DNA from: Litchfieldia alkalitelluris
Lineage (GTDB): Bacteria > Bacillota > Bacilli > Bacillales > Salisediminibacteriaceae
NCBI RefSeq assembly: GCF_002153425.1
Contig: NZ_KZ119600.1
Coordinates: forward strand, 1,874,674 to 1,938,673
Direction: 5' to 3'
DNA: 64,000 nt
Shown here: one piece after another, positions 28,213-35,233 of the stretch
Layout of the letters: every line of letters begins with the position of its first letter
Numbering within the stretch: the stretch's first letter is position 1
Translations under genes and position numbers: made by a program
The notes under the pieces: model-generated
What the model saw: the letters and a program-made list of their open reading frames with translations, nothing else
Told to the model about the DNA's origin: nothing
Database searches by the model: none

Positions 28213-29004
28213 GTGGAAAACGTAAGAGTATGTATTGCAGACGATAATCGCGAATTAGTTATGTTATTAGAGGATTATATTAATTCTCAGGCTGATATGG
28301 AGGTAGTTGGAAAATCCTATAATGGTCAGGAGTGCCTTCAATTAGTTGAGGACCATGAGCCTGATGTACTTATACTTGATATTATTATGCCGCATTTGGA
28401 CGGATTGGCAGTTCTTGAAAAGTTAAATGAAAGACAGTTAGTTAAGCGACCAAATATTATTATGTTAACGGCATTTGGACAGGAAGATGTAACAAAAAAA
28501 GCTGTTGACTTAGGGGCTTCTTATTATGTATTAAAGCCATTCGATATGGACACTTTAATGAACAAAATAAGAGATGTAAGTGGAAATGCAACTTCTTATG
28601 TGAAGGCACCACCATCTGCAAATTCATCTGTAAAAAAAGAAAACAAACCTTTAAATTTAGATGCGAGCATTACAAGTATTATTCATGAAATTGGTGTTCC
28701 CGCACATATTAAGGGGTATATGTATTTAAGAGAAGCAATTACAATGGTTTATAATGATATTGAACTTTTAGGATCCATTACGAAAGTATTGTATCCAGAT
28801 ATTGCGAAAAAGTATAATACGACGGCAAGCCGTGTAGAACGTGCAATTCGACATGCAATTGAAGTTGCTTGGAGTCGCGGCAATATAGAGTCCATTTCTA
28901 AAATGTTCGGTTATACTGTAAGTGTAACAAAGGCAAAACCTACTAATTCGGAATTTATTGCGATGGTTGCTGATAAACTGCGCATTGAACATAAAGTAAG
29001 TTAA
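28213..29004 (+). CDS. spo0A: Sporulation master regulator Spo0A
   Basis: 263-aa response regulator. Receiver domain with acidic pocket D10-D11, phosphorylation site D56 ([12 protein letters not shown]), a switch Thr and K in YVLKPFD. A Ser/Lys/Asn linker is followed by the sporulation-specific DNA-binding domain with [19 protein letters not shown] as recognition helix. GTG start, SD GGGAGGAAC. The gene is complete; the mobile element begins just after it, so the coding region is not disrupted. Confidence 0.98.
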   Translation: MENVRVCIADDNRELVMLLEDYINSQADMEVVGKSYNGQECLQLVEDHEPDVLILDIIMPHLDGLAVLEKLNERQLVKRPNIIMLTAFGQEDVTKKAVDLGASYYVLKPFDMDTLMNKIRDVSGNATSYVKAPPSANSSVKKENKPLNLDASITSIIHEIGVPAHIKGYMYLREAITMVYNDIELLGSITKVLYPDIAKKYNTTASRVERAIRHAIEVAWSRGNIESISKMFGYTVSVTKAKPTNSEFIAMVADKLRIEHKVS

Positions 29005-29128
29005 GACCAGTAGTACCAAGGGTTAAAGGGTGATGTAAAAAATAGGAAAGGTGACACTAGTTACCAATAAACTTCTTTTTTACATGATTTTATACCAACT
29101 AATATCTCATTTTAAAACAATTATTAAT

Positions 29129-29177
29129 AAGCCTTCTATTTATTGGATTTTGGATAAATCTAATGGATAGGAGGCTT
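29129..29177 (+). promoter_or_regulatory. 21-bp RNA hairpin sequestering the integrase SD
   Basis: Left arm 29129-29149, 7-nt loop 29150-29156, right arm 29157-29177. All 21 positions pair in RNA (17 Watson-Crick, 4 G-U). The SD of the integrase, AGGAGG at 29169-29174, lies inside the right arm and the TTG start follows at 29183. Transcripts that read in from spo0A would carry the closed hairpin. Confidence 0.85.
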
Positions 29178-29182
29178 TTCTA

Positions 29183-30154
29183 TTGTCACGAGAAATGGAT
29201 TTAATGTTGGATAGTTTTTTACTCTATTGTGATTCCAAAAATTTATCACGAAAAACACTAGCCAGTTATCAGCAGACTTTGCAACTATTTCTTTTGTACC
29301 TGAAGAATGAACACAACTTGGATGATTTATCTAGGGTCAAGACAGCTCACCTACGAGCCTATATTAAGTTTTTACGTGAGCGTGGAAAGTATAGCGTAAC
29401 AGCTAACAAAACTTCTGAGAAACGAAATTTCCCTTCTCACAGAGGGGATTATAAAAAGGAATTGTCACAAACAACGATTGCTAATTACGTTAGAAATCTG
29501 AAGGTGTTCTTCACCTTCTTGCATACGGAGGGGGATATTCCCACTAATCCAACAAAGCAAATTGAGAATATCAAGGTAAAAAGGAAACCTAAGCAATTAT
29601 TAAGTAAAGATGATTTAAAATCCGTATTAAGTACGTTTGATATTTCTGTTTTTCACCAATACAGGTCATACATTCAAGTTAAACTTTGCCTTGATACTGG
29701 TTGTCGTGCGAGTGAAATCTGTGGATTACTTCCGCAGGATGTGGATCTAAAAACAAACACGATTCGAGTTGATGGTAAAGGTGGGAAAGAACGTTTCGTA
29801 TACTTCTCTTTCAAAATGAGACAAGAGTTAAAACGATGGATGCAATATAGAGACAGGTTTAGTGAATCAGAATATTTATTTCCAACAATAAGAGGTACTA
29901 AATTAGATATTCGTAATTTTGAGCGTACTGTTAAAATGGCTGGAAAAAAGGTAGGAGTGGATTTACACGTCCATCAATTACGCAATACCTTTGCAAAGTA
30001 TTATTTGCTTAATGGAGGCGATTTTGCGACTTTGAGCAAAATTCTTGGTCACTCTAGTGTGGAAGTTACCATGAAAGCCTATTTAGACTTTAGTGATCAA
30101 GAGATAGGTAGGAAGTATCATAAGCATAGTCCAATAACTGGATTAGATTTATAA
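29183..30154 (+). CDS. int: Tyrosine recombinase/integrase of the mobile element
   Basis: 323-aa tyrosine recombinase, the likely integrase. N-terminal SAM-like core-binding domain (about 1-115) with LDSFLLYCDSKNLSRKTLASY, then the catalytic domain with all signature residues: R175 (GCRASEI), K199 (DGKGGKER), H264 and R267 (HQLRNTF), H290 (GHSS) and nucleophile Y300 (KAYLDF). TTG start, SD hidden in a hairpin. It is the first gene after spo0A and marks the left end of the element. No excisionase is recognised nearby. Confidence 0.93.
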   Translation: MSREMDLMLDSFLLYCDSKNLSRKTLASYQQTLQLFLLYLKNEHNLDDLSRVKTAHLRAYIKFLRERGKYSVTANKTSEKRNFPSHRGDYKKELSQTTIANYVRNLKVFFTFLHTEGDIPTNPTKQIENIKVKRKPKQLLSKDDLKSVLSTFDISVFHQYRSYIQVKLCLDTGCRASEICGLLPQDVDLKTNTIRVDGKGGKERFVYFSFKMRQELKRWMQYRDRFSESEYLFPTIRGTKLDIRNFERTVKMAGKKVGVDLHVHQLRNTFAKYYLLNGGDFATLSKILGHSSVEVTMKAYLDFSDQEIGRKYHKHSPITGLDL

Positions 30155-30174
30155 AACAAAATAAAATGGCCCGA

Positions 30175-30266
30175 TAGGAATTGCCGTTCCTAACGAGCCT
30201 GTGTTTGCTGAGTAGCAAACCCTACTAATCATGTATCCTAATTATATCATGTTCCATAATTTAGGA
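30175..30266. other. Cluster of three inverted repeats after int (candidate recombination/att region)
   Basis: TAGGAA / TTCCTA (30175-30180, 30187-30192), GTTTGCT / AGCAAAC (30203-30209, 30214-30220), and TCCTAATTAT / ATAATTTAGGA (30236-30245, 30256-30266; one extra base). No T-runs follow, so they are not simple terminators. The third has the arm-spacer-arm look of a tyrosine recombinase core site. Function is inferred. Confidence 0.4.
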
Positions 30267-30312
30267 CAAGGGTTAATCCTGCTCTCAGCATATTAGAGGA
30301 GGATAATTTGTT

Positions 30313-31107
30313 ATGCAATCAGAACAATTGCGTTATTACGATGATTACATTCATTATCAATCGTTTGATGACATTGAACAATTAAATGAGGCAGTCCGCC
30401 TTTCTTGTTATTACTACGCAGATCAATTAGGGAAATCACCAGTAGTAGTACTTAAATTACTCTCACGCTTCTCCTGTGTCATTCCAGGTGTAAGTTGGAT
30501 GAAAGTATCTACTATAGCAAAGCATATCGATAAGAGCGAAAAGACGGTTAGACGTGCTTTAAAGACATTGGATGATTTAGGTATCATTAAACGGATTCCT
30601 ACTGTCAGAAAGCAAGGTGGACGAGGTTACGATATTTGCATTATACAAGATGTCCAGTCGCTAATGTCTAGTCGTACAAACCGTGGAAGTCTAACAGAGA
30701 GTAAGGTGGAAAAGGGAGAAAAGCAAATAGAAACATTAACATCTAATAACCAAAGAACTTACGTAAGAGAACCGAAATTAAATGAATTAGATGCTTCTTT
30801 TATACCTAATTCTTATTGTCCAGAAGAGTTTGTTACAGTAGCTAAACCTTTTATGAATGCTAAAACTATATCTGATTTATGGAAACGTGTAGAGATTGCA
30901 TCACATAATTGCAAAATCACAGATGTAAATGTAATAATCCCACAAATCATAAAGCAGTTTAAAGGTACAGTTTTCATCATGAAAAATAATCCAAACAAAA
31001 TCAAGTGTCTGTATGCATATTGGTACGTTAGTATAGTGCAAATAATGCTCCAGTATCAACGTGAACAATACTTCCAAAATAAACAATACAACTGGCTCAC
31101 AGCCTAA
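30313..31107 (+). CDS. Winged-helix protein of plasmid/phage type
   Basis: 264-aa protein. Residues about 45-100 form a helix-turn-helix/winged helix (MKVSTIAKHIDKSEKTVRRALKTLDDLGIIKRI) of the kind found in plasmid and phage replication or regulation proteins. The C-terminal part (about 155-260) is an unrecognised helical domain that includes a Lys/Asn-rich segment and ends with aromatic residues. SD AGAGGAGG. First of an early gene group; it could regulate int or initiate replication. Confidence 0.65.
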   Translation: MQSEQLRYYDDYIHYQSFDDIEQLNEAVRLSCYYYADQLGKSPVVVLKLLSRFSCVIPGVSWMKVSTIAKHIDKSEKTVRRALKTLDDLGIIKRIPTVRKQGGRGYDICIIQDVQSLMSSRTNRGSLTESKVEKGEKQIETLTSNNQRTYVREPKLNELDASFIPNSYCPEEFVTVAKPFMNAKTISDLWKRVEIASHNCKITDVNVIIPQIIKQFKGTVFIMKNNPNKIKCLYAYWYVSIVQIMLQYQREQYFQNKQYNWLTA

Positions 31108-31121
31108 AAAGGAGGTGTATC

Positions 31122-31265
31122 ATGATAGGTGTTGCATATATGCAATCATACGTGGATTTAACACAAGAGGATACAGAAGCATACCACAAAGCCGTAGAGG
31201 ACTTTTTATCCGATGTAGACCTAATCAGTCTAGATCAATACGACAACTTGTTAAAAGGGGAGTAG
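31122..31265 (+). CDS. Small 47-aa acidic protein
   Basis: Short gene of 48 codons starting at ATG 31122, SD AAAGGAGGTG 6 nt upstream, ending four bases before the next gene. Acidic (Asp/Glu-rich, LTQEDTEAYHKAVEDFLSD), no motif. The strong SD and tight packing between two genes argue it is real. Function unknown. Confidence 0.65.
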   Translation: MIGVAYMQSYVDLTQEDTEAYHKAVEDFLSDVDLISLDQYDNLLKGE

Positions 31266-31269
31266 CAGC

Positions 31270-31476
31270 ATGGCAAACTATAATTTACCACCAATGTTAA
31301 AACAGTACATCGAAAAGAATTTTACTGAGGAAATCATTAATTACAAAGCACACAAACACAACCTGTCAGAGATACAGGAGTTATTGAACTGGATGAAAAA
31401 TGACACCAACATAAATACAGTTCATATGCAAAAACAATTGGATTTCACGATAAGAAACATGAAACGGTTAGGGTGA
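31270..31476 (+). CDS. Small 68-aa protein of unknown function
   Basis: Basic helical protein (residues 1-68) with no recognised domain. SD AAAGGGGAGTAG within the end of the preceding small gene. It belongs to the same transcript as the winged-helix gene. Confidence 0.6.
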   Translation: MANYNLPPMLKQYIEKNFTEEIINYKAHKHNLSEIQELLNWMKNDTNINTVHMQKQLDFTIRNMKRLG

Positions 31477-31570
31477 TCATTTTAGGGTGTGTTAAACCCT
31501 TAGCATACCCTAATAACCCTATAATTGAGATACGATAAAATTTTACTTTTATTGGATAGTTTACACAATC

Positions 31571-31615
31571 ACCAAAAACCGAACATTAAACAATATTAAC
31601 GTATTATAGTTCGGT
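31571..31615. promoter_or_regulatory. Inverted repeat upstream of a promoter
   Basis: ACCGAAC and GTTCGGT arms roughly 28 nt apart, just upstream of the promoter at 31622. Possible operator. Confidence 0.35.
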
Positions 31616-31621
31616 AATAGG

Positions 31622-31650
31622 TTGACTATTTCTAATTATTGGTGTAAAAT
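31622..31650 (+). promoter_or_regulatory. Sigma-A promoter for the J-domain gene
   Basis: TTGACT (31622-31627), 17-nt spacer ending TTGGTG, TAAAAT (31645-31650). The start codon lies 50 nt further on. The same arrangement recurs at 32541-32569. Confidence 0.75.
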
Positions 31651-31700
31651 GTAGTTACTAGGCAGTAATTCATATAATAACTACGGGGAGGAGGGACAAA

Positions 31701-32519
31701 ATGTTTTGTGTTATTCAAAAAGTTAAAAATAAAAAACAAAATGAGTATGGAGCCAGTAAAAAATTAATGGTTGACAACCACACATATTCATTTGATGGAC
31801 TAACAGTAACTAAATGGGGTTATAAATTCTCGCCAGAAAAGTTTGAAAGACCTGTACTTGATGCGTATAAGATAAGCATCCATAAAAGTTATCGTGAAAA
31901 CGGAAAGGTAAAAAAGAAACAGTGGTCAATCTGTACAATGAGTTACTATGATCTCCTGGAATATTCACTGTATGATTGTACTTCATTCAGCATTAAGGAT
32001 AAGGCAGAGGATATGGGTATCTCAGTAGAGGAAATTTACGATATGGTTTACGAAAAATTAGACCCTATTATTGACGAAGTAAAAAAGGAATTTGAACAGT
32101 CTGAGGAATACAAAACAAAAAAGAAGCACGATGAAATACTACATAATTATAGAGAGACAAAAAGAAAATTTGAAGAAAAGTACGGTACAGATTCTTATGA
32201 TTTGTGCTATGACATATTCGGTGTGTTAAAAAATAAAAACACATTAGATGCGTTGGAAATGCAATATATCAATAACCAATTTGAAAAAAAGAAGTCAGAA
32301 CAAAGTAGTTACTACGACAATTCTAATAGTAACTACAGTTATAATGATTTTGGTGGTTACTTTAATATAAATAATAGCAGTAACTACACAGATGATGAAA
32401 AGAAGAAATTGAAGAAAATATTCAGATTAGCATCGAAGAATTTTCACCCTGATGTTGTTGGTGATAATGGAGACATGCAAAAGTTTCTGAATAAATTAAA
32501 AGATGACTGGGGCATCTAA
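31701..32519 (+). CDS. Phage/plasmid protein with C-terminal J domain
   Basis: 272-aa protein. The last ~45 residues look like a truncated J domain: KKKLKKIFRLASKNFHPDVVGDNGDMQKFLNKLKDDW, with the HPD signature at 249-251 that stimulates DnaK. The N-terminal 200 residues are unrecognised, charged and probably helical, followed by a Ser/Asn/Tyr-rich linker (about 196-225). SD GGGGAGGAGGG and its own promoter. The domain suggests recruitment of the host Hsp70 machine, for example during initiation of replication as with lambda and P1, but this is inference. Confidence 0.7.
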   Translation: MFCVIQKVKNKKQNEYGASKKLMVDNHTYSFDGLTVTKWGYKFSPEKFERPVLDAYKISIHKSYRENGKVKKKQWSICTMSYYDLLEYSLYDCTSFSIKDKAEDMGISVEEIYDMVYEKLDPIIDEVKKEFEQSEEYKTKKKHDEILHNYRETKRKFEEKYGTDSYDLCYDIFGVLKNKNTLDALEMQYINNQFEKKKSEQSSYYDNSNSNYSYNDFGGYFNINNSSNYTDDEKKKLKKIFRLASKNFHPDVVGDNGDMQKFLNKLKDDWGI

Positions 32520-32537
32520 AATACTCACAGCAAATAG

Positions 32538-32569
32538 CCATTGACTAATAATGTCAATGGTGTTAAAAT
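32538..32569 (+). promoter_or_regulatory. Promoter with overlapping palindrome (candidate operator)
   Basis: TTGACT (32541-32546), 17-nt spacer, TAAAAT (32564-32569). The perfect inverted repeat CCATTGAC ... GTCAATGG (32538-32545, 32553-32560) covers the -35 and most of the spacer, as an operator would. A third, partial version of the TGGTGT-TAA motif lies near 32628. Confidence 0.6.
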
Positions 32570-32709
32570 TAAATATTAGGTATCGCCTGTACACTTATAT
32601 TAAGTTTACCATATGAATAATAATGGTGTAATTAGATAATACCAAATAAATTATTACTTGTAAAGTTTTTAGACAAATTTATTTTAAAAAATTATAAGGG
32701 GATGAAGAA

Positions 32710-32976
32710 ATGGAGAATATCTTTGAGGTTAAGCAACATCTAAACGATATAGAAACAGAATTAATACAAGCAAAAAAAGACATGGAGATTATGGTAAACA
32801 GACATGAATACCAATTGGCAGGTGTACTACAAAAGGTTGCGACTGCTGGAATGAAATACTTTTATAACCAAGTTAATGGCATCGAAAAGAAGAATTTAAT
32901 CAAATGCTACTTGATTCACCTATCGAATTTGAACCACAAGACAAATACAGTGTCTTTAATCAATTTGTATGGTTAA
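32710..32976 (+). CDS. Short protein, N-terminal part of a possible frame-broken gene
   Basis: 88 codons from ATG 32710 with SD AAGGGGATGAAG. Residues 1-60 are a normal charged helical sequence. After GIEKK the composition turns unusual (NLIKCYLIHLSNLNHKTNTVSL). The -1 frame reads EEFNQMLLDSPIEFEPQ and runs into the next open frame. Either two overlapping genes or one gene split by a frameshift near 32884-32893. Confidence 0.5.
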   Translation: MENIFEVKQHLNDIETELIQAKKDMEIMVNRHEYQLAGVLQKVATAGMKYFYNQVNGIEKKNLIKCYLIHLSNLNHKTNTVSLINLYG

Positions 32977-33548
32977 AACGATATTATTCTCTTTATAGTC
33001 AGTTGCGTGATTATAGGATTGAACAAAAAGACTCATTTACCTCACATTTCAAAGAAGAAATAAACCAAATCAAAAATAGTCAGTTTGTCAATCAACAATC
33101 AATAAATGATCAACTACATATAGTCAAAGGCTTAATCCGTGATATTGAGGATATGCGAGTGTCATTAAGTTTAGATGGTTATGGATTAGTATCTGCTTAT
33201 ATTAGCGCACATGGGATTAATAAACATGATCTACTACAAGTAATAAACGTTAATAAGGATAAATTTACAACGGATGCTATAAACGAGGCTCCCGAAGTAT
33301 TAACGTATGAGGATTTTACCAGTTTAATATTCGTCCACAGAATCGAAAAAGATGATGATTGTTACCTATTTGAGTTTATGTTTACAGAGTTTTTTGATGC
33401 TATGGATAAAAGTCCAAAGTTAAAACAATCAATGAGTAAACTAACCGATGATTTGTTTCCAGGATTGCAGAAATACAATGCCACTTATGATGAGTTTGGG
33501 GATATTACATCAATGGAACAAATTTACGAGAAACCTAGATTGGTATAA
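32904..33548 (+). CDS. Unknown 214-aa protein (possibly the C-terminal part of the 32710 gene)
   Basis: Not recognised. Soluble, acidic-basic mixed helical protein. The ATG at 32904 has no SD, and the same frame is open back to a stop at 32874, encoding natural-looking residues before the ATG. This favours either translational coupling to the overlapping frame or a frameshift joining both. The C-terminal half contains VLTYEDFTSLIFVHRIEKDDDCYLFEF. Confidence 0.55.
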   Translation: MLLDSPIEFEPQDKYSVFNQFVWLKRYYSLYSQLRDYRIEQKDSFTSHFKEEINQIKNSQFVNQQSINDQLHIVKGLIRDIEDMRVSLSLDGYGLVSAYISAHGINKHDLLQVINVNKDKFTTDAINEAPEVLTYEDFTSLIFVHRIEKDDDCYLFEFMFTEFFDAMDKSPKLKQSMSKLTDDLFPGLQKYNATYDEFGDITSMEQIYEKPRLV

Positions 33549-33585
33549 ATTACTAGTTGACTTGTAATTTAAAGGAGGTGATTTT

Positions 33586-33786
33586 ATGACACACAGTTAT
33601 TATTTCTGTTATTCCAAAAGAAAATCAGACTATTTAGTTTCGTTCGGATTTAAACCAATCACAATTGCAATGAACATGAGTAGTCGTAATGTATTTTCTC
33701 TATTTCACAGAACGAAGGAATTAGATCAAGCCATACATAATTATGACCAGCAAAATGATGTTAAAAATAACACGAAATTTCTGTAG
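33586..33786 (+). CDS. Small phage-type protein (YFCYSKR...HRTKELDQA)
   Basis: 66-aa protein with SD AAAGGAGGTG. It starts with aromatic residues (YYFCYSKRKSDYLVSFGFKP), then VFSLFHRTKELDQAI. Small proteins with this pattern are frequent in Bacillus phages and plasmids and have no known function. Its 3' end overlaps the first iteron of the origin-like region. Confidence 0.6.
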   Translation: MTHSYYFCYSKRKSDYLVSFGFKPITIAMNMSSRNVFSLFHRTKELDQAIHNYDQQNDVKNNTKFL

Positions 33787-33888
33787 TGGAAAAATCATGT
33801 TAAAAATCACATCATATTACGGAAAAAGGATGTTAAAAATAACATGATTTTTCCAAAGTAGTCGGTAAAACGATGTTAAAAATAACAT
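33757..33888. repeat. Iteron cluster: four 16-bp palindromic repeats (candidate origin)
   Basis: ATGTTAAAAATAACAT or a close variant at 33758-33773, 33797-33812, 33830-33845 and 33873-33888, spacings 39, 33 and 43 bp. Each is itself a palindrome: ATGTTA, four A, TAACAT. Copies 2 and 3 are additionally joined by a 16-bp inverted repeat (33787-33802 with 33840-33855). Three ACAGATA direct repeats follow at 33905, 33923 and 33940. It lies 145 bp before a Rep-like gene, the usual layout of an iteron origin. Confidence 0.75.
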
Positions 33889-33931
33889 GAAATTACACAG
33901 TATTACAGATATACCTAGAAATACAGATAAA

Positions 33932-33980
33932 CCTTACTTACAGATAAAAAGCGAGTAGGTAAGTAAGTATTTTTTCTTTT
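33932..33980 (+). terminator. Terminator before the Rep-like gene
   Basis: CTTACTTAC (33933-33941) pairs with GTAAGTAAG (33959-33967), followed by a T-run. Confidence 0.75.
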
Positions 33981-34032
33981 ATTTATTGTTTTATTTTGTT
34001 TTTTTAAAATTTGAAAGGAGAAGAAGCTATTA

Positions 34033-35208
34033 ATGAAGCCTTATATAAAAATTTACAATTGTCTGTTGGAGGAGAAGTCAGAGTATAACTTAACTGTAGA
34101 AGAATTTTATTTGTATTGTTTATTAGACACCTTGAAGAATATAGAACAAAAAGTAATTGTGAATGTGGATTTGATTTATTATGAATCATTAGATTTAATT
34201 CCATTCTTCAGCAGAGAAACAGAAGCAAAGAAGAGGATTAGGGAACATTTACAATCACTAGTGGATAAGAAGGTTATAGAAATAACAAACAATAAAGAGG
34301 TAAATAACAAATCAAACCTACATATTAGACTATCATCCTTTAAGGGGTATGATGGATTATCATTTGACCAGTTTAGAGAGTTTACCAGAATGATAGACTT
34401 GTATATTCATTGTATTGTAGCACGATTTGATAATGATAAATTTAATGGTTTTAGGTGTAATTACGCTAGATGGTCAACTATTTTAAACTGTACTGAAAAA
34501 ACAGCTAAGAGAACAATAAAGGATTTAGTGGATAGGGAAATTATTTATAAGAATACTGGTGATTACATAAGTGAAATGGTTAATGGGCGTGATCAGAAAC
34601 GGCAAGATGATAACACATATCGTATCAATCCTTTTTCGGAAGAAGAAAAAACACATATCCAAAAGAAGATTGAACATAGTGAAATTGTTGAGGAAGTTGT
34701 TTCTGAAAAGATCAATGATGCAGCAGTAGAAACAATAGGCGAAAATGATAAGTTTTCTAGCGTGATCGAAAAATCAATTATTAGTTTTAGAGAATTTGAA
34801 ATTAAAGGTAAGCCTAACTTTCCTGATAGTGAAGATTATTATCAATATTTTGTTGCGAAGGAAGCATTGAAAAATAACTCGGCCACGAAACAACAAAAGG
34901 AACTATTAAAAGAAGCAGACAACAGAATCAATATATTGTTTAGTAAAGAGGGTTCGAAATACCTTGCTAAAAAAGAGATGGATGCAGGAGAGGAGCTGTT
35001 TTACAGTAAAGATCATTTAAATAATGAAAGTAATAGTTTAATCTCAATCAAAAAGAAAATCGATGATGCAAAAAAGAAACGTGAGAAAAGTAAGAAGAAG
35101 CAAGAGGAAGATAGTATTGATCTTATGAATGAACTAATGACAGACTTTGATGAACAGGAGCCTAAGAAACTCAGCCCTTTAGAAAAAGCAGATGAATTAT
35201 TTGGATGA
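34033..35208 (+). CDS. Replication-initiator-like winged-helix protein
   Basis: 391-aa protein. Two winged-helix-like regions are apparent. One is about residues 1-105 (EEFYLYCLLDTL, then KKRIREHLQSLVDKKVIEI). The other is about 115-200 (YARWSTILNCTEKTAKRTIKDLVDREIIYKN). This two-domain plan is common in Rep initiators of iteron plasmids. The C-terminal 190 residues are highly charged, with a Lys-rich coiled coil (KKKIDDAKKKREKSKKKQEE) and an acidic end. SD GAAAGGAGAAG. The iteron cluster just upstream supports a Rep role, but no family can be named with certainty. Confidence 0.6.
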   Translation: MKPYIKIYNCLLEEKSEYNLTVEEFYLYCLLDTLKNIEQKVIVNVDLIYYESLDLIPFFSRETEAKKRIREHLQSLVDKKVIEITNNKEVNNKSNLHIRLSSFKGYDGLSFDQFREFTRMIDLYIHCIVARFDNDKFNGFRCNYARWSTILNCTEKTAKRTIKDLVDREIIYKNTGDYISEMVNGRDQKRQDDNTYRINPFSEEEKTHIQKKIEHSEIVEEVVSEKINDAAVETIGENDKFSSVIEKSIISFREFEIKGKPNFPDSEDYYQYFVAKEALKNNSATKQQKELLKEADNRINILFSKEGSKYLAKKEMDAGEELFYSKDHLNNESNSLISIKKKIDDAKKKREKSKKKQEEDSIDLMNELMTDFDEQEPKKLSPLEKADELFG

Positions 35209-35233
35209 AAAAACAAATAAGAGGAGTGGTTGT

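Noticed and set aside
30236..30266. Chromosomal dif site
   Set aside because: Only loosely similar to the Bacillus dif sequence, with different spacing. spo0A is not near the terminus in Bacillus. Treated only as a generic recombinase-like repeat.
32884..32893. Programmed frameshift at CGAAAAG between 32710 and 32904
   Set aside because: Not accepted as programmed: in the first frame it reads C GAA AAG, which is not the CGA AAG codon pair of cdd nor a standard heptamer. Kept only as an unexplained frame break.
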